Shown here piece after piece: positions 9,135 to 16,380 of a DNA stretch of 64,000 nt. Origin of the DNA: Niveibacterium microcysteis (GTDB taxonomy: Bacteria > Pseudomonadota > Gammaproteobacteria > Burkholderiales > Rhodocyclaceae); the NCBI RefSeq assembly GCF_017161445.1, contig NZ_CP071060.1, positions 1,364,001-1,428,000 on the forward strand, given 5' to 3'. Both the position numbers and the translations under genes were made by a program. Every line of letters begins with the position of its first letter. Within the stretch, counting starts at the first letter, position 1. Below the pieces are notes generated by a model. It had not been told where the DNA came from and did not search any database. It saw only the letters and a list, made by a program, of their open reading frames with translations.

Positions 9135-9818
9135 ATGTCCCTGACCCGCAAGCTGTTGATCGCCGCGATGGCGGCTGCATTTGCTGTGTCCGCCTCTGCG
9201 GCGGCGACGAAGAAGCCGAACGTTGATACCAAGCATGCGGCGGCGACGCCGGCGTCGGCGGCGGTCGATCGTGTCGCAACGGCGCATGCGCTGACGCGCT
9301 ATGGCGACGCCAGTGGCGATCCCCTGGCGCTGATCACTGCGGCAAAGATGCTCAAGGAAGCGGGCCTGCGCGACGCGACGGTCAAGCGCACGGGCGGCAA
9401 GCCGGCGGCGGACAAGGGCAAGCCCGATATCTATGCGCCGGACGCGATCCTGGCCCGCGCCAAGGCGTTGGCGGAAGGTCGCCCGGATGTCATCGCGCTG
9501 GCGGACGATGTGGCGAAGGCCGGGGCGCGCGGTCGCGACCGCGGGCCTGGCCGCATACATACGGTCGTGGGCGGCGGTGAGGTGGACTCGTTCGACGTGA
9601 CCTTCAATGGCGAAGAGCCGGCGCGCGTGCTGGTCAGCGGTGACGGTGACTCGGACCTCGACCTCTACGTCTACGACGAGAACGGTAACCTGGTCTGCAA
9701 GGACGACGATAACTCCGACGACATGGTCTGCGGCTGGACGCCGCGCTGGACCGGCACGTTCACGATCCGCGTGCGCAACCGCGGCATCGCCAACGAGTAT
9801 GTGATGATCACCAATTGA
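9135..9818 (+). CDS. Secreted protein with C-terminal PPC-like domain
   Basis: A 227-residue protein with a Sec signal at about 1-22 (SLTRKLLIAAMAAAFAVSASA). The middle is Ala/Lys-rich and helical. The C-terminal 75 residues are beta-rich, with SGDGDSDLDLYVYDENGN, CKDDDNSDDMVCGW and GTFTIRVRN, the pattern of bacterial pre-peptidase C-terminal (PPC) domains with Asp-rich loops that could bind calcium. Two cysteines in that domain may form a disulfide. AGGAG precedes the ATG by 9 bases. It lies just upstream of the caspase-like gene. PPC domains are usually attached to secreted proteases; here the domain is on a separate polypeptide, so a partner or substrate role is possible (inference). Confidence 0.8.
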   Translation: MSLTRKLLIAAMAAAFAVSASAAATKKPNVDTKHAAATPASAAVDRVATAHALTRYGDASGDPLALITAAKMLKEAGLRDATVKRTGGKPAADKGKPDIYAPDAILARAKALAEGRPDVIALADDVAKAGARGRDRGPGRIHTVVGGGEVDSFDVTFNGEEPARVLVSGDGDSDLDLYVYDENGNLVCKDDDNSDDMVCGWTPRWTGTFTIRVRNRGIANEYVMITN

Positions 9819-9876
9819 TCATCAGCACCGCGCCTGGGTGTTGCCGTTCGGCAGCACCGGACGCGGTGGCTGTCAG

Positions 9877-9911
9877 CACGGGCGCCGGCCGGGGGGTGGT
9901 CGGCGCCCGTG
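9877..9911 (+). terminator. Strong hairpin between PPC-like and caspase-like genes
   Basis: A 14-bp stem with one G·U pair: CACGGGCGCCGGCC (9877-9890), loop GGGGGGT, GGTCGGCGCCCGTG (9898-9911). No long T-run follows, only TTCC. It lies 59 bases after the PPC gene and 26 bases before the caspase gene start, so it could terminate, attenuate or act as an mRNA stabiliser. Confidence 0.55.
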
Positions 9912-9937
9912 TTCCATGAACTCGCCGGAGGTCGCTC

Positions 9938-12094
9938 GTGGGGCGAATCGCCAAGTCCGCATTCGGTGTCGTACTGGCACTGCTGATTCCCTTGATGCCC
10001 GCCCAGGCGCGCGAAATGCGCGCGCTGATCGTGGGCGTGTCCGAGTATCCCTCGCTGGCGAAGAACTACCAGCTCGAAGGGCCGCGCAACGATGTGCAGC
10101 GCCTGCGCGACATCCTGCAGCAGCGTGGCTTTGCACCACGCAACATCACCTTGCTGGCGGATGGTGTCGCGGGGGCCAGTGGCTTGCCGACGCGCGCAGC
10201 GATCCTTGCGGGGCTCGACAGCCTCGCCACGCAGTCCGCCAAGGGCGACTATGTGTTGCTGTACTTCTCGGGCCACGGCAGCCAGGAGCCTGCGGATCGC
10301 AACACGCCCGAAGGGCGCGAAGAACCGGACGGCCTGTTCGAGATCTTCCTGCCGCGCGACATCGGCAAGTGGGATGAGTCGGACGATGGCGGCAAGGTAC
10401 AGAACGCGCTGGTGGATTTCGAGATCCGCCGCGCGGTCGATCGCATCATCGACAAGGGCGCCTTCGTCTGGGGGGTCTTCGATTCGTGCCATAGCGCAAC
10501 ACTCGTGCGTGGTGCAGACGACAGCGCAGAGATCCGCTATCGGCACATTTCGCCGCAGGCGCTCGGCGTGCCGGGCAAGGCGATGGATCGCGCCGAAGCC
10601 GACGCCGTGCACTCGCGTGGCAAGAGCGACGCAGCCGCGCCAGACCCATTCGCGAGTGCGAAAGGGCAGGGCGGCGGCGTGTTCTTCTACGCCGCACAGA
10701 CCACGGAACTTGCACCCGAGATGCGCCTGCCGCTCGGGCATCCCGATCGCAAACCCTTCGGCCTGTTCGGCTTCACGCTGATGCAGGCGCTCGAATCCGG
10801 CGCCGTGATGACATACCGCCAACTCGCGCAGTATGTGCTGAGCCAGTACGGCGGCATGAATCAGACGCGCGTGACGCCGCTGTTTTCCGGCACCCAGCTC
10901 GACGCCCCGGTGCTTGGGCAGGACGCGGTACCGATTCAGCAATGGAAGCTGGACCGCACCGCGACGCCCGCGATACCGGCCGGTGCGCTGTCGCGCATTA
11001 CCGAAGGCTCACTCTTCGCCATCGTCGCGAACCCGCTCGACAAGACGGAGTCCGCGATTGGTTATGCCGAGGCGCACAACGTCGCGCTGTCGTCATCCGC
11101 GCTGACGTTTGTCGCACAGAACGGCAAGCCGGTGCTCGATCCGAAGGAGATCCCGGCGGCCGCGCATGCACGCCTGCTGCGGGTGGCAGGCCAGTATCAG
11201 TTGCGCGTGGTGGTTGATACCAACGCCTGTGAGGGCAATTGCCCCGCGCTGGCGCCGATTGTCGCCCTGCAGAAGAGCGGTATCGCCGGTGCGCAGATCG
11301 AATGGCTCAAGGCGCCGGATGCCGGCGACGTGGCGATCGTGGCGTTCCGCGACCGCGTGATGCTGGTGCCGCCGGCCTTGCAGGGCGTCAGCTGCAAGGC
11401 ACGCAAGGCCGCGGCCGAGCGTCAGCGTTGCGAGGCCGAATTGCGCAGCGGTTCGCTTACGCTGGCCTGGAAGCCGGAGCAGGGGGGCGACGCGCTGCGT
11501 GAAACGCTCGCGACGGCGCTGCACGGTGTCGCCCGTGCAACCAACCTGATGCGTATCGCCAGCCAGCTCACCGAACGCAACGGCGGCGGCAAGCTGGCCG
11601 TGTCGATGAAGCAGATTACGCGGGCGGGCAAGGTTCTGCCCCTGAGTGCCGAGCGCAGCCCGGTGCTGCATGCGGGTGACAAGGTGGAAGTGTCCTTGCT
11701 CAATGAAGGGCAGATGCCGCTCGATGTGACGGTGCTGTACCTCGACGCCAGCTATGGGGTCAGCGCGCTGTTCCCGTACGGCGGCGCCAGCAACCGACTC
11801 GAAGCGAAAGCCAGCTACAGTTTCGAGATCGACATCAATGACGACACGACGGGGCTGGAGCGCCTGGTGACGATCGCCGTGCAGGCGCGCAACCTGGGCG
11901 AGCGGGCGGATTTTTCCTTCCTGGCACAGTCGCCGATCGAGCAGTTGGACCGAACGCGCGGCGTCGAGGACGATGACGTTACCGCCTTCCGCGACGCAGG
12001 CTTTGCCGACTACACCACGCGGGGTGTCGGTGCACCGAAAACGCCGGGTGATCGCACCTCGATGCAGGTCTTCAACTGGACGATTCAGAAGTGA
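9938..12094 (+). CDS. Exported caspase-family (peptidase C14) protein
   Basis: A 718-residue protein starting with GTG at 9938 (GGAGG seven bases upstream). A Sec signal covers about 1-24 (ending LMPAQA). The caspase-like fold follows: MRALIVGVSEYP, then YVLLYFSGHGSQ with catalytic His113, then FVWGVFDSCHS with catalytic Cys184. The domain extends to about residue 330. The remaining 390 residues are beta-rich and unassigned, including KVEVSLLNEGQMPLDVTVLYLDA, a DUF4384-like arrangement (tentative). The signal peptide places the protease outside the cytoplasm. It precedes the sigma factor gene by 30 bases. Cleavage specificity (Arg/Lys as in metacaspases, or Asp) cannot be read from the sequence. 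Confidence 0.9.
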   Translation: MGRIAKSAFGVVLALLIPLMPAQAREMRALIVGVSEYPSLAKNYQLEGPRNDVQRLRDILQQRGFAPRNITLLADGVAGASGLPTRAAILAGLDSLATQSAKGDYVLLYFSGHGSQEPADRNTPEGREEPDGLFEIFLPRDIGKWDESDDGGKVQNALVDFEIRRAVDRIIDKGAFVWGVFDSCHSATLVRGADDSAEIRYRHISPQALGVPGKAMDRAEADAVHSRGKSDAAAPDPFASAKGQGGGVFFYAAQTTELAPEMRLPLGHPDRKPFGLFGFTLMQALESGAVMTYRQLAQYVLSQYGGMNQTRVTPLFSGTQLDAPVLGQDAVPIQQWKLDRTATPAIPAGALSRITEGSLFAIVANPLDKTESAIGYAEAHNVALSSSALTFVAQNGKPVLDPKEIPAAAHARLLRVAGQYQLRVVVDTNACEGNCPALAPIVALQKSGIAGAQIEWLKAPDAGDVAIVAFRDRVMLVPPALQGVSCKARKAAAERQRCEAELRSGSLTLAWKPEQGGDALRETLATALHGVARATNLMRIASQLTERNGGGKLAVSMKQITRAGKVLPLSAERSPVLHAGDKVEVSLLNEGQMPLDVTVLYLDASYGVSALFPYGGASNRLEAKASYSFEIDINDDTTGLERLVTIAVQARNLGERADFSFLAQSPIEQLDRTRGVEDDDVTAFRDAGFADYTTRGVGAPKTPGDRTSMQVFNWTIQK

Positions 12095-12124
12095 GTGCGC
12101 GGGCTGGCACATCAAAGGGTGGCG

Positions 12125-12721
12125 ATGGACACCGCTGAACGCAACGCGCGGGACCGTGCCTGGCTGAGCGCCATTGCCGCGGGCGGGCGCGATGGCGAGC
12201 GCGCCGTCGCCGCGCTGTTCCGCGAGTACCGGCGCCCGCTTTTGGCCTTTCTGATCCGCCACGGCGCGCAGCAGGATCTGGCAGAGGATCTGCTTCAGGA
12301 GACGTTCGTGCGTGTGGTGCGTCATGCCGAGGGTTTCCGTGGCGAGGCTGCGGTCTCAAGCTGGATCTACCAGATCGCGCGTAACCTCGCGACCGATGCG
12401 TCGCGCGCACCGCGCCGCGAAGAACACCTGGACGATGCCGGCTGGCAACGCGTGGCCGACGAGACCGCATGCAGCACGGAAGGCGATGCGAAGGCCGCGT
12501 TGGACGATTGTGTGAACAGCGGCTTCGCCGCCTTCGGCCGCGCGCATCCGGAGCGGGCCGAGGCGCTGCGCCGCGCGGCGCTGGATGGCTGGAGCGTGCG
12601 CGATGTCGCGAACTTTCTCGAACGCACCGAGGCGGCAACGCGCGAGTACCTCTCGCAATGCCGCAAGCGCCTGCGCGAATTCCTTGAGCCGTGTCGAGCA
12701 CTGATCGTGGAGGAGGACTGA
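12125..12721 (+). CDS. ECF-type RNA polymerase sigma factor
   Basis: A 198-residue sigma-70 family protein. Region 2 is clear: LFREYRRPLLAFLIRHGA, DLAEDLLQETFVRVVRH and the -10 reading helix SSWIYQIARNLATDASR. The region 4 helix-turn-helix is in ALDGWSVRDVANFLERTEAATREYLSQCRKRLRE. I chose the ATG at 12125 (MDTAERN), with AAAGGG upstream, over a GTG at 12095 directly after the caspase stop. The stop overlaps the next start as TGATG. It probably directs transcription of this cluster together with the downstream anti-sigma-like protein (inference). Confidence 0.9.
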   Translation: MDTAERNARDRAWLSAIAAGGRDGERAVAALFREYRRPLLAFLIRHGAQQDLAEDLLQETFVRVVRHAEGFRGEAAVSSWIYQIARNLATDASRAPRREEHLDDAGWQRVADETACSTEGDAKAALDDCVNSGFAAFGRAHPERAEALRRAALDGWSVRDVANFLERTEAATREYLSQCRKRLREFLEPCRALIVEED

Positions 12722-13290
12722 TGGCCCAGCCCCCAGACGATCTCGACCGCTGGCTCGCCGAGCTGGCTGGGCGTGAAGCAGCGCGTGGCGAGCGAAGCGA
12801 GTCGCAGGCCCTGCGGCGCGCCATTCTCAACGAGGCAAGGCTCGATGCGGCGCCGCCCGCTGCGGATGACGAGCACGCCACCGAGCAACTCTTGTTCCGT
12901 CTGCGCCGCGAAGGCCTTCTCAAACGTCGTCGCCTGCCGGCCTGGGGGCTAGCGCTTGCCGCCACGCTGGCAGCTGCCGCCGTCTCCCTTGCGGTGCTGC
13001 GCCAAGCCACCCCGCCAGCGACCGAGGTGGTGGCCTACGCCGAGCCTCCGATCTGGCGCGGTGCCTACGCGCAGTTCGAAGTCAAAACGCCCAAGCCGCG
13101 CGCGAGCGCCGAAAAGCTTGTCGCCGCACTGCGGGCTGAAGGCATACAGGCTGATATCTATGCAGCGGCGCAGGTCTACACCGTGGATACTGAACTTGCC
13201 GATCCGGTTAAGCCGGCGCTGGCAGCGCATTTCAAGGCGATCGGTCTGGCCGTGAAACCCGGCCGTGTTCGCGTCGAGTTCAAACCCTGA
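12721..13290 (+). CDS. Putative anti-sigma factor, one membrane segment
   Basis: A 189-residue protein whose ATG overlaps the sigma factor stop by one base. The N-terminal 75 residues are polar and helical (DDLDRWLAELAGREAARGERSE, ATEQLLFRLRREGLLKRRR), followed by one membrane segment at about 83-104 and a periplasmic C-terminal domain of about 85 residues. That layout is the same as anti-sigma factors coupled to ECF sigmas. I see no HxxxCxxC zinc anti-sigma motif, so the family is not a classical ZAS protein. The periplasmic part (AEKLVAALRAEGIQADIY, KPALAAHFKAIGL) looks like a small alpha/beta domain. Confidence 0.65.
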   Translation: MAQPPDDLDRWLAELAGREAARGERSESQALRRAILNEARLDAAPPAADDEHATEQLLFRLRREGLLKRRRLPAWGLALAATLAAAAVSLAVLRQATPPATEVVAYAEPPIWRGAYAQFEVKTPKPRASAEKLVAALRAEGIQADIYAAAQVYTVDTELADPVKPALAAHFKAIGLAVKPGRVRVEFKP

Positions 13291-13341
13291 GTGGTCTGCG
13301 TGCGCGGCGCCACCGGCGAACTCAGATCTGGAGATCTTCCG

Positions 13342-13983
13342 ATGAAACGAATCCTGCCCTGCCTGCTCCTCCTCGCGTGGCATGTGCTTGCCTGTGCCGA
13401 TGTGTTGCCGCCGCAGGCGGCCGATGCGGCGGAACGGTTTCGCAACAACCCCGGCGCCTTCGACCGCACGGACCAGTGGTGCGAGGGCAAGCGCGTGGAT
13501 GGCGCCTGTCAGGTTGACGGCAACGCGTTCGAAGGCGGCGGGCCGGGTATCTGCGAGCGCGACCTGAATCGCCGCGATTACCAGATCGACCTGCACTGTG
13601 TCGTGAAGCCTGCACCACGCATTGAGCGAGCGATCCCCGACGGCCCCTGGCAGGCAGACGCCGACGTGTGTGCGCTGGCAGCACGCTCGGACTCGGTCGC
13701 GCAGACCGTACGCTCGCAAGGCTGGGCCTGCACCGAACCGCCGGTGCTGAGCGATCGCTTCTGCAAGGGCGTGGAGGCGGGGCAACGCTGTGTAGCCGAA
13801 GTGTCGCTTGGCGACCGTGTTCAGCGGTTCGACGGCGTGTGCCGTCGTCAGCTCGATACCAAGGGCACCTACTTTCAGGGCCGTCGCACACTGACTCGCC
13901 CGGTCGTGAGCTGCGAGCCGGAGCATCCGGCCCCCGCGGCAACCTTGAAGCCAGTAAGCGCCTGGCGCAAATTGTTCCAGTAA
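13342..13983 (+). CDS. Exported Cys-rich protein with internal repeat
   Basis: A 213-residue protein with a Sec signal (about 1-20, MKRILPCLLLLAWHVLACAD; Cys18 is not in a good lipobox). Ten further cysteines occur. Two halves repeat: Cys47-Cys56-Cys71-Cys86 and Cys141-Cys150-Cys167-Cys191, sharing a [WF]C[EK]G start, a 9-residue gap to the second Cys, and GxCxRxLD around the third (GICERDLN and GVCRRQLD). The repeat suggests a disulfide-stabilised extracytoplasmic domain present twice. I do not recognise the family. The nearest start is the ATG at 13342, with GGAGAT upstream. Confidence 0.75.
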   Translation: MKRILPCLLLLAWHVLACADVLPPQAADAAERFRNNPGAFDRTDQWCEGKRVDGACQVDGNAFEGGGPGICERDLNRRDYQIDLHCVVKPAPRIERAIPDGPWQADADVCALAARSDSVAQTVRSQGWACTEPPVLSDRFCKGVEAGQRCVAEVSLGDRVQRFDGVCRRQLDTKGTYFQGRRTLTRPVVSCEPEHPAPAATLKPVSAWRKLFQ

Positions 13984-13997
13984 GCGCGGTTCGCACA

Positions 13998-14327
13998 GTG
14001 CCGGCACAGCTTGCGGCCTTGGGCATCACGCTGCTGATCGAGGCGCCGATCGTCCTCGCGGCCTCGGCGCGTGCGCCGCGCGGGCCGGGTTGGCGCGTTG
14101 CTGCGGCGCTGCTGCCAAGCTGTGTGACACACCCGCTCGCCTGGCGCGTGATCGGTAACTTTGGCGCGCACGACTACCTTGTCGGGTGGTGGCTGGTCGA
14201 AGTGCTGGTCACCTTGGCGGAAGCCCTGATGCTTTGGGGCCTTACGAGTTTGCCGCTGCGCATCGCGGCGGCGGTGTCGGTAGCGGCCAATGCGGCGTCG
14301 GCTGTGCTGGGGGCAGCGCTGCTGTGA
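13998..14327 (+). CDS. Small integral membrane protein, unknown
   Basis: About 109 residues from a GTG at 13998, 14 bases after the previous stop. Three to four hydrophobic segments are present (LAALGITLLIEAPIVLAA, VAAALLPSCVTHPLAW, GWWLVEVLVTLAEALMLW, IAAAVSVAANAASAVLGAALL). His and Asp residues occur at HPLAW and GAHDYLV. The stop overlaps the GTG of the next membrane protein as GTGA, so the two are probably translated together. Function unknown; the start is the only initiation codon that keeps the first helix without a long upstream tail. Confidence 0.6.
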   Translation: MPAQLAALGITLLIEAPIVLAASARAPRGPGWRVAAALLPSCVTHPLAWRVIGNFGAHDYLVGWWLVEVLVTLAEALMLWGLTSLPLRIAAAVSVAANAASAVLGAALL

Positions 14328-15253
14328 GAACGTCCATCCATCAACTTTGGATGCCGTTGGCAGCTGTCTCCGGCCTGCTCGCGGTGTGGCAACCGGCCAC
14401 GCTCTATCTGGCCGCTCTGGCGGTGTTCGGCCTGCCGCATGTGCTGTGGGAGATGGCCTGGGTCTGGCGCCTCTGGCGCGATCGGGTACCGCGGTTCGTG
14501 TGGTGCGGTTTGCTGGCGGCGCTGCTGCTGCAAGCGGCATCACGCCTTGCGCTGTGGTTGGGGCGGATTGATGCGCCAACGGCGGCCGCTTGCGATGCGG
14601 CAACGCTGGCGCTCGCGCTGCTGGCAACGCTGGGCGTGGCGCGCCGGCTGCCGGCCGGGCATCGCGTGGTGTTCGTGGTCGCGGCGCTCAGCCTGCCGGT
14701 GGCGCTGGTGGCGGTGGCCGATACGCCGCAGGTGTTCGGCGTGCTGGCGGTGTTGGCGATTGCGCATAACTTCACCCCGGTCGGTCTTGCGCCGCCGTCG
14801 GCATGTATCGGTGCCTGGCCCGCGCGCGGCGTGCTACTCGCATTGTTCAGCGCGCCAATCCTGCTCTTTGTCGTGCTGGCGTTCGCCGGCGCGCCATCGG
14901 CAAGCGGGGCGACGCGGCCGGCAGAGTTCGGCTGGATTCAGCAGCACGCGCCGCAATGGGTCGATGCGCTGCTGCCGGCGCTGGTGTGGGCGCAGTGCCT
15001 TCACTACCTTTCCGTGATCCATCTGATGCCTCGCGCGATCGGCAGCACCTGGCGCGGCATGCCGCTGCGCCCGCTCGCGTTGGCCGCGAGCATCCTCTTG
15101 CTGGCCTACTTCATCGTCGATTACCCGGCCGCGCGCGGCCTCTACGCCGTCGCAGCCGGCATGCATGCGTGGCTGGAATGGCCACTGATCCTGCTTGCGG
15201 TCGCTGGGCTTGCGTCGCGCGAGCCTGATGATCGTGCGCTGGCGGCGTCCTAG
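14324..15253 (+). CDS. Polytopic membrane protein with conserved-looking His residues
   Basis: A 309-residue protein from the GTG at 14324, overlapping the preceding gene by 4 nt. Eight or nine hydrophobic segments are seen. Histidines occur at the ends of helices: GLPHVLWE (His39), IAHNFTP (His148), LHYLSVIH (His227, His233) and GMHAWLEW (His281). This spacing resembles His-rich membrane metalloproteins such as the Brp/Blh carotene-cleavage family, but it is a resemblance of pattern, not an established homology. Cluster membership suggests a role at the envelope. Confidence 0.65.
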   Translation: MRTSIHQLWMPLAAVSGLLAVWQPATLYLAALAVFGLPHVLWEMAWVWRLWRDRVPRFVWCGLLAALLLQAASRLALWLGRIDAPTAAACDAATLALALLATLGVARRLPAGHRVVFVVAALSLPVALVAVADTPQVFGVLAVLAIAHNFTPVGLAPPSACIGAWPARGVLLALFSAPILLFVVLAFAGAPSASGATRPAEFGWIQQHAPQWVDALLPALVWAQCLHYLSVIHLMPRAIGSTWRGMPLRPLALAASILLLAYFIVDYPAARGLYAVAAGMHAWLEWPLILLAVAGLASREPDDRALAAS

Positions 15254-15292
15254 TGTGGGTTGCAGCCCTTTCGGCTGGAGGCGAGGTGTCAG

Positions 15293-15628
15293 ATGCGTGT
15301 AATGGTTCAGCGCAGCGTGAGGTTTGCGAGCCTGACGGCGATGATCGTGGCGGGGCAGTGCGCGGCGGAAGCGTCCGCCGCCGCGCCGGAAAACACGGCA
15401 GACAAGGCGCACGTGCGTTCGGCGCACCGCAGGCAAGCCCTGGTACTGCACTTGCCGAACAAGCCCTTGGGCCTGCGCGTGCTGCGGCTGGATTCGTTAC
15501 AGTCACTGTCGGGGCTCGGCGCCGCGCTGGCGCCGCTGAAGGGTCTGGAACTGGGGCATTGCCGGCTGACGAACGCTGCGGGGCAGGGCGCGGCAGCGTC
15601 GCCCGCGGTGGGCGGCGAAAGCAATTGA
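15293..15628 (+). CDS. Small exported protein, unknown
   Basis: A 111-residue frame beginning at the ATG at 15293 with GAGGTG upstream. The N-terminus (VQRSVRFASLTAMIVAGQCAAEASA) reads as a Sec signal with AxA-type cleavage near residue 28. The mature part is Ala/Leu-rich with RRQALVLHLPNKPLGLRVLRLD. No family recognised. It lies between the membrane protein and the OmpA-like gene in the same direction with short gaps, which supports it as a real gene, but codon-level evidence is modest. Confidence 0.5.
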   Translation: MRVMVQRSVRFASLTAMIVAGQCAAEASAAAPENTADKAHVRSAHRRQALVLHLPNKPLGLRVLRLDSLQSLSGLGAALAPLKGLELGHCRLTNAAGQGAAASPAVGGESN

Positions 15629-15642
15629 ATCGGGTGGCGTGG

Positions 15643-16380
15643 ATGAACATCGTTCGATTGAGGCAGAGCCTGCGGCTGTTAAGCCTTGCGGCCGGCTTTG
15701 GTGTGGTGGCTGCGCATGCGGCCGATAACCCGGATGTTGAAACGCGCAAGGCGCAGACCGAACGTGAAGCGCGCAAGGCGCAGACCGAACGTGCAGCGCG
15801 CGAAGCGGCGTTGCGTACCGAAGCGCGCAAGCTCCAGGCCGAAAGCGAACTGCGCGCAGCGGTGTCGCGTGCAGAAGCGGCGAAGAGCAGCGGTAAGCCG
15901 GATAGTGCGCGCCGCGCCGCCGAGATCGCCGCGAAGCAGAAAGCTGAAGCAGCCGCGCAAGCCAACGTCGCCCATCCGGATGAAACGCCGCGTGAACTCA
16001 CACTTACCCTCGACACGCCTTTCGCGGCGGATGCCAACCAGCTGAACGACGACGCGCGGCAAGCGCTGATGCAGGTGGCGAAGCTTGCTCAAAGCCGCCG
16101 GCTCGTCGGGCCGATCCGGATCGAAGGGCATGCCAACGAGCCCGGCACTGACGAGTATCGGCTCGCCGTGGCTGGGCACCGCGCCGATCTGGTGCGCGAC
16201 TTTCTGGTTGCAGGGGTGGCGACCGAGCAGATCGAAACGATCGCATCGCCGGTGCGTACCTGGACACCGCCCGCGGCTTGCGACGCGGAAGCGAGCGCGA
16301 CGCCAGCGGATGCGCAGTGCGACAACCCCGGCTCATCAGTGGTCACGGTGATCCACCTGCTGGAATTCGGCACCCGATGA
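15643..16380 (+). CDS. Exported OmpA-like domain protein with charged coiled coil
   Basis: A 245-residue protein from the ATG at 15643. The Sec signal is at about 1-30 (ending VVAAHAA). It is followed by a highly charged, repetitive helix with the unit RKAQTERxAR occurring twice, predicted to form a coiled coil to about residue 100. The C-terminal domain (LTLDTPFAADANQLNDDARQ, IRIEGHANEPGTDEYRLAVAGHRADLVRDFL) is the OmpA peptidoglycan-binding type, with the NxxGxxxxNxxLAxxRA signature altered to NEPGTDEYRLAVAGHRA. No beta barrel is present, so it is a periplasmic peptidoglycan-associated protein. Its stop overlaps the CHAT gene start as ATGA. Confidence 0.82.
   Translation: MNIVRLRQSLRLLSLAAGFGVVAAHAADNPDVETRKAQTEREARKAQTERAAREAALRTEARKLQAESELRAAVSRAEAAKSSGKPDSARRAAEIAAKQKAEAAAQANVAHPDETPRELTLTLDTPFAADANQLNDDARQALMQVAKLAQSRRLVGPIRIEGHANEPGTDEYRLAVAGHRADLVRDFLVAGVATEQIETIASPVRTWTPPAACDAEASATPADAQCDNPGSSVVTVIHLLEFGTR

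Noticed and set aside
9671..10942. A 423-codon minus-strand frame opposite the caspase gene
   Set aside because: Shadow frame with no domain; the plus-strand protein has clear catalytic motifs.
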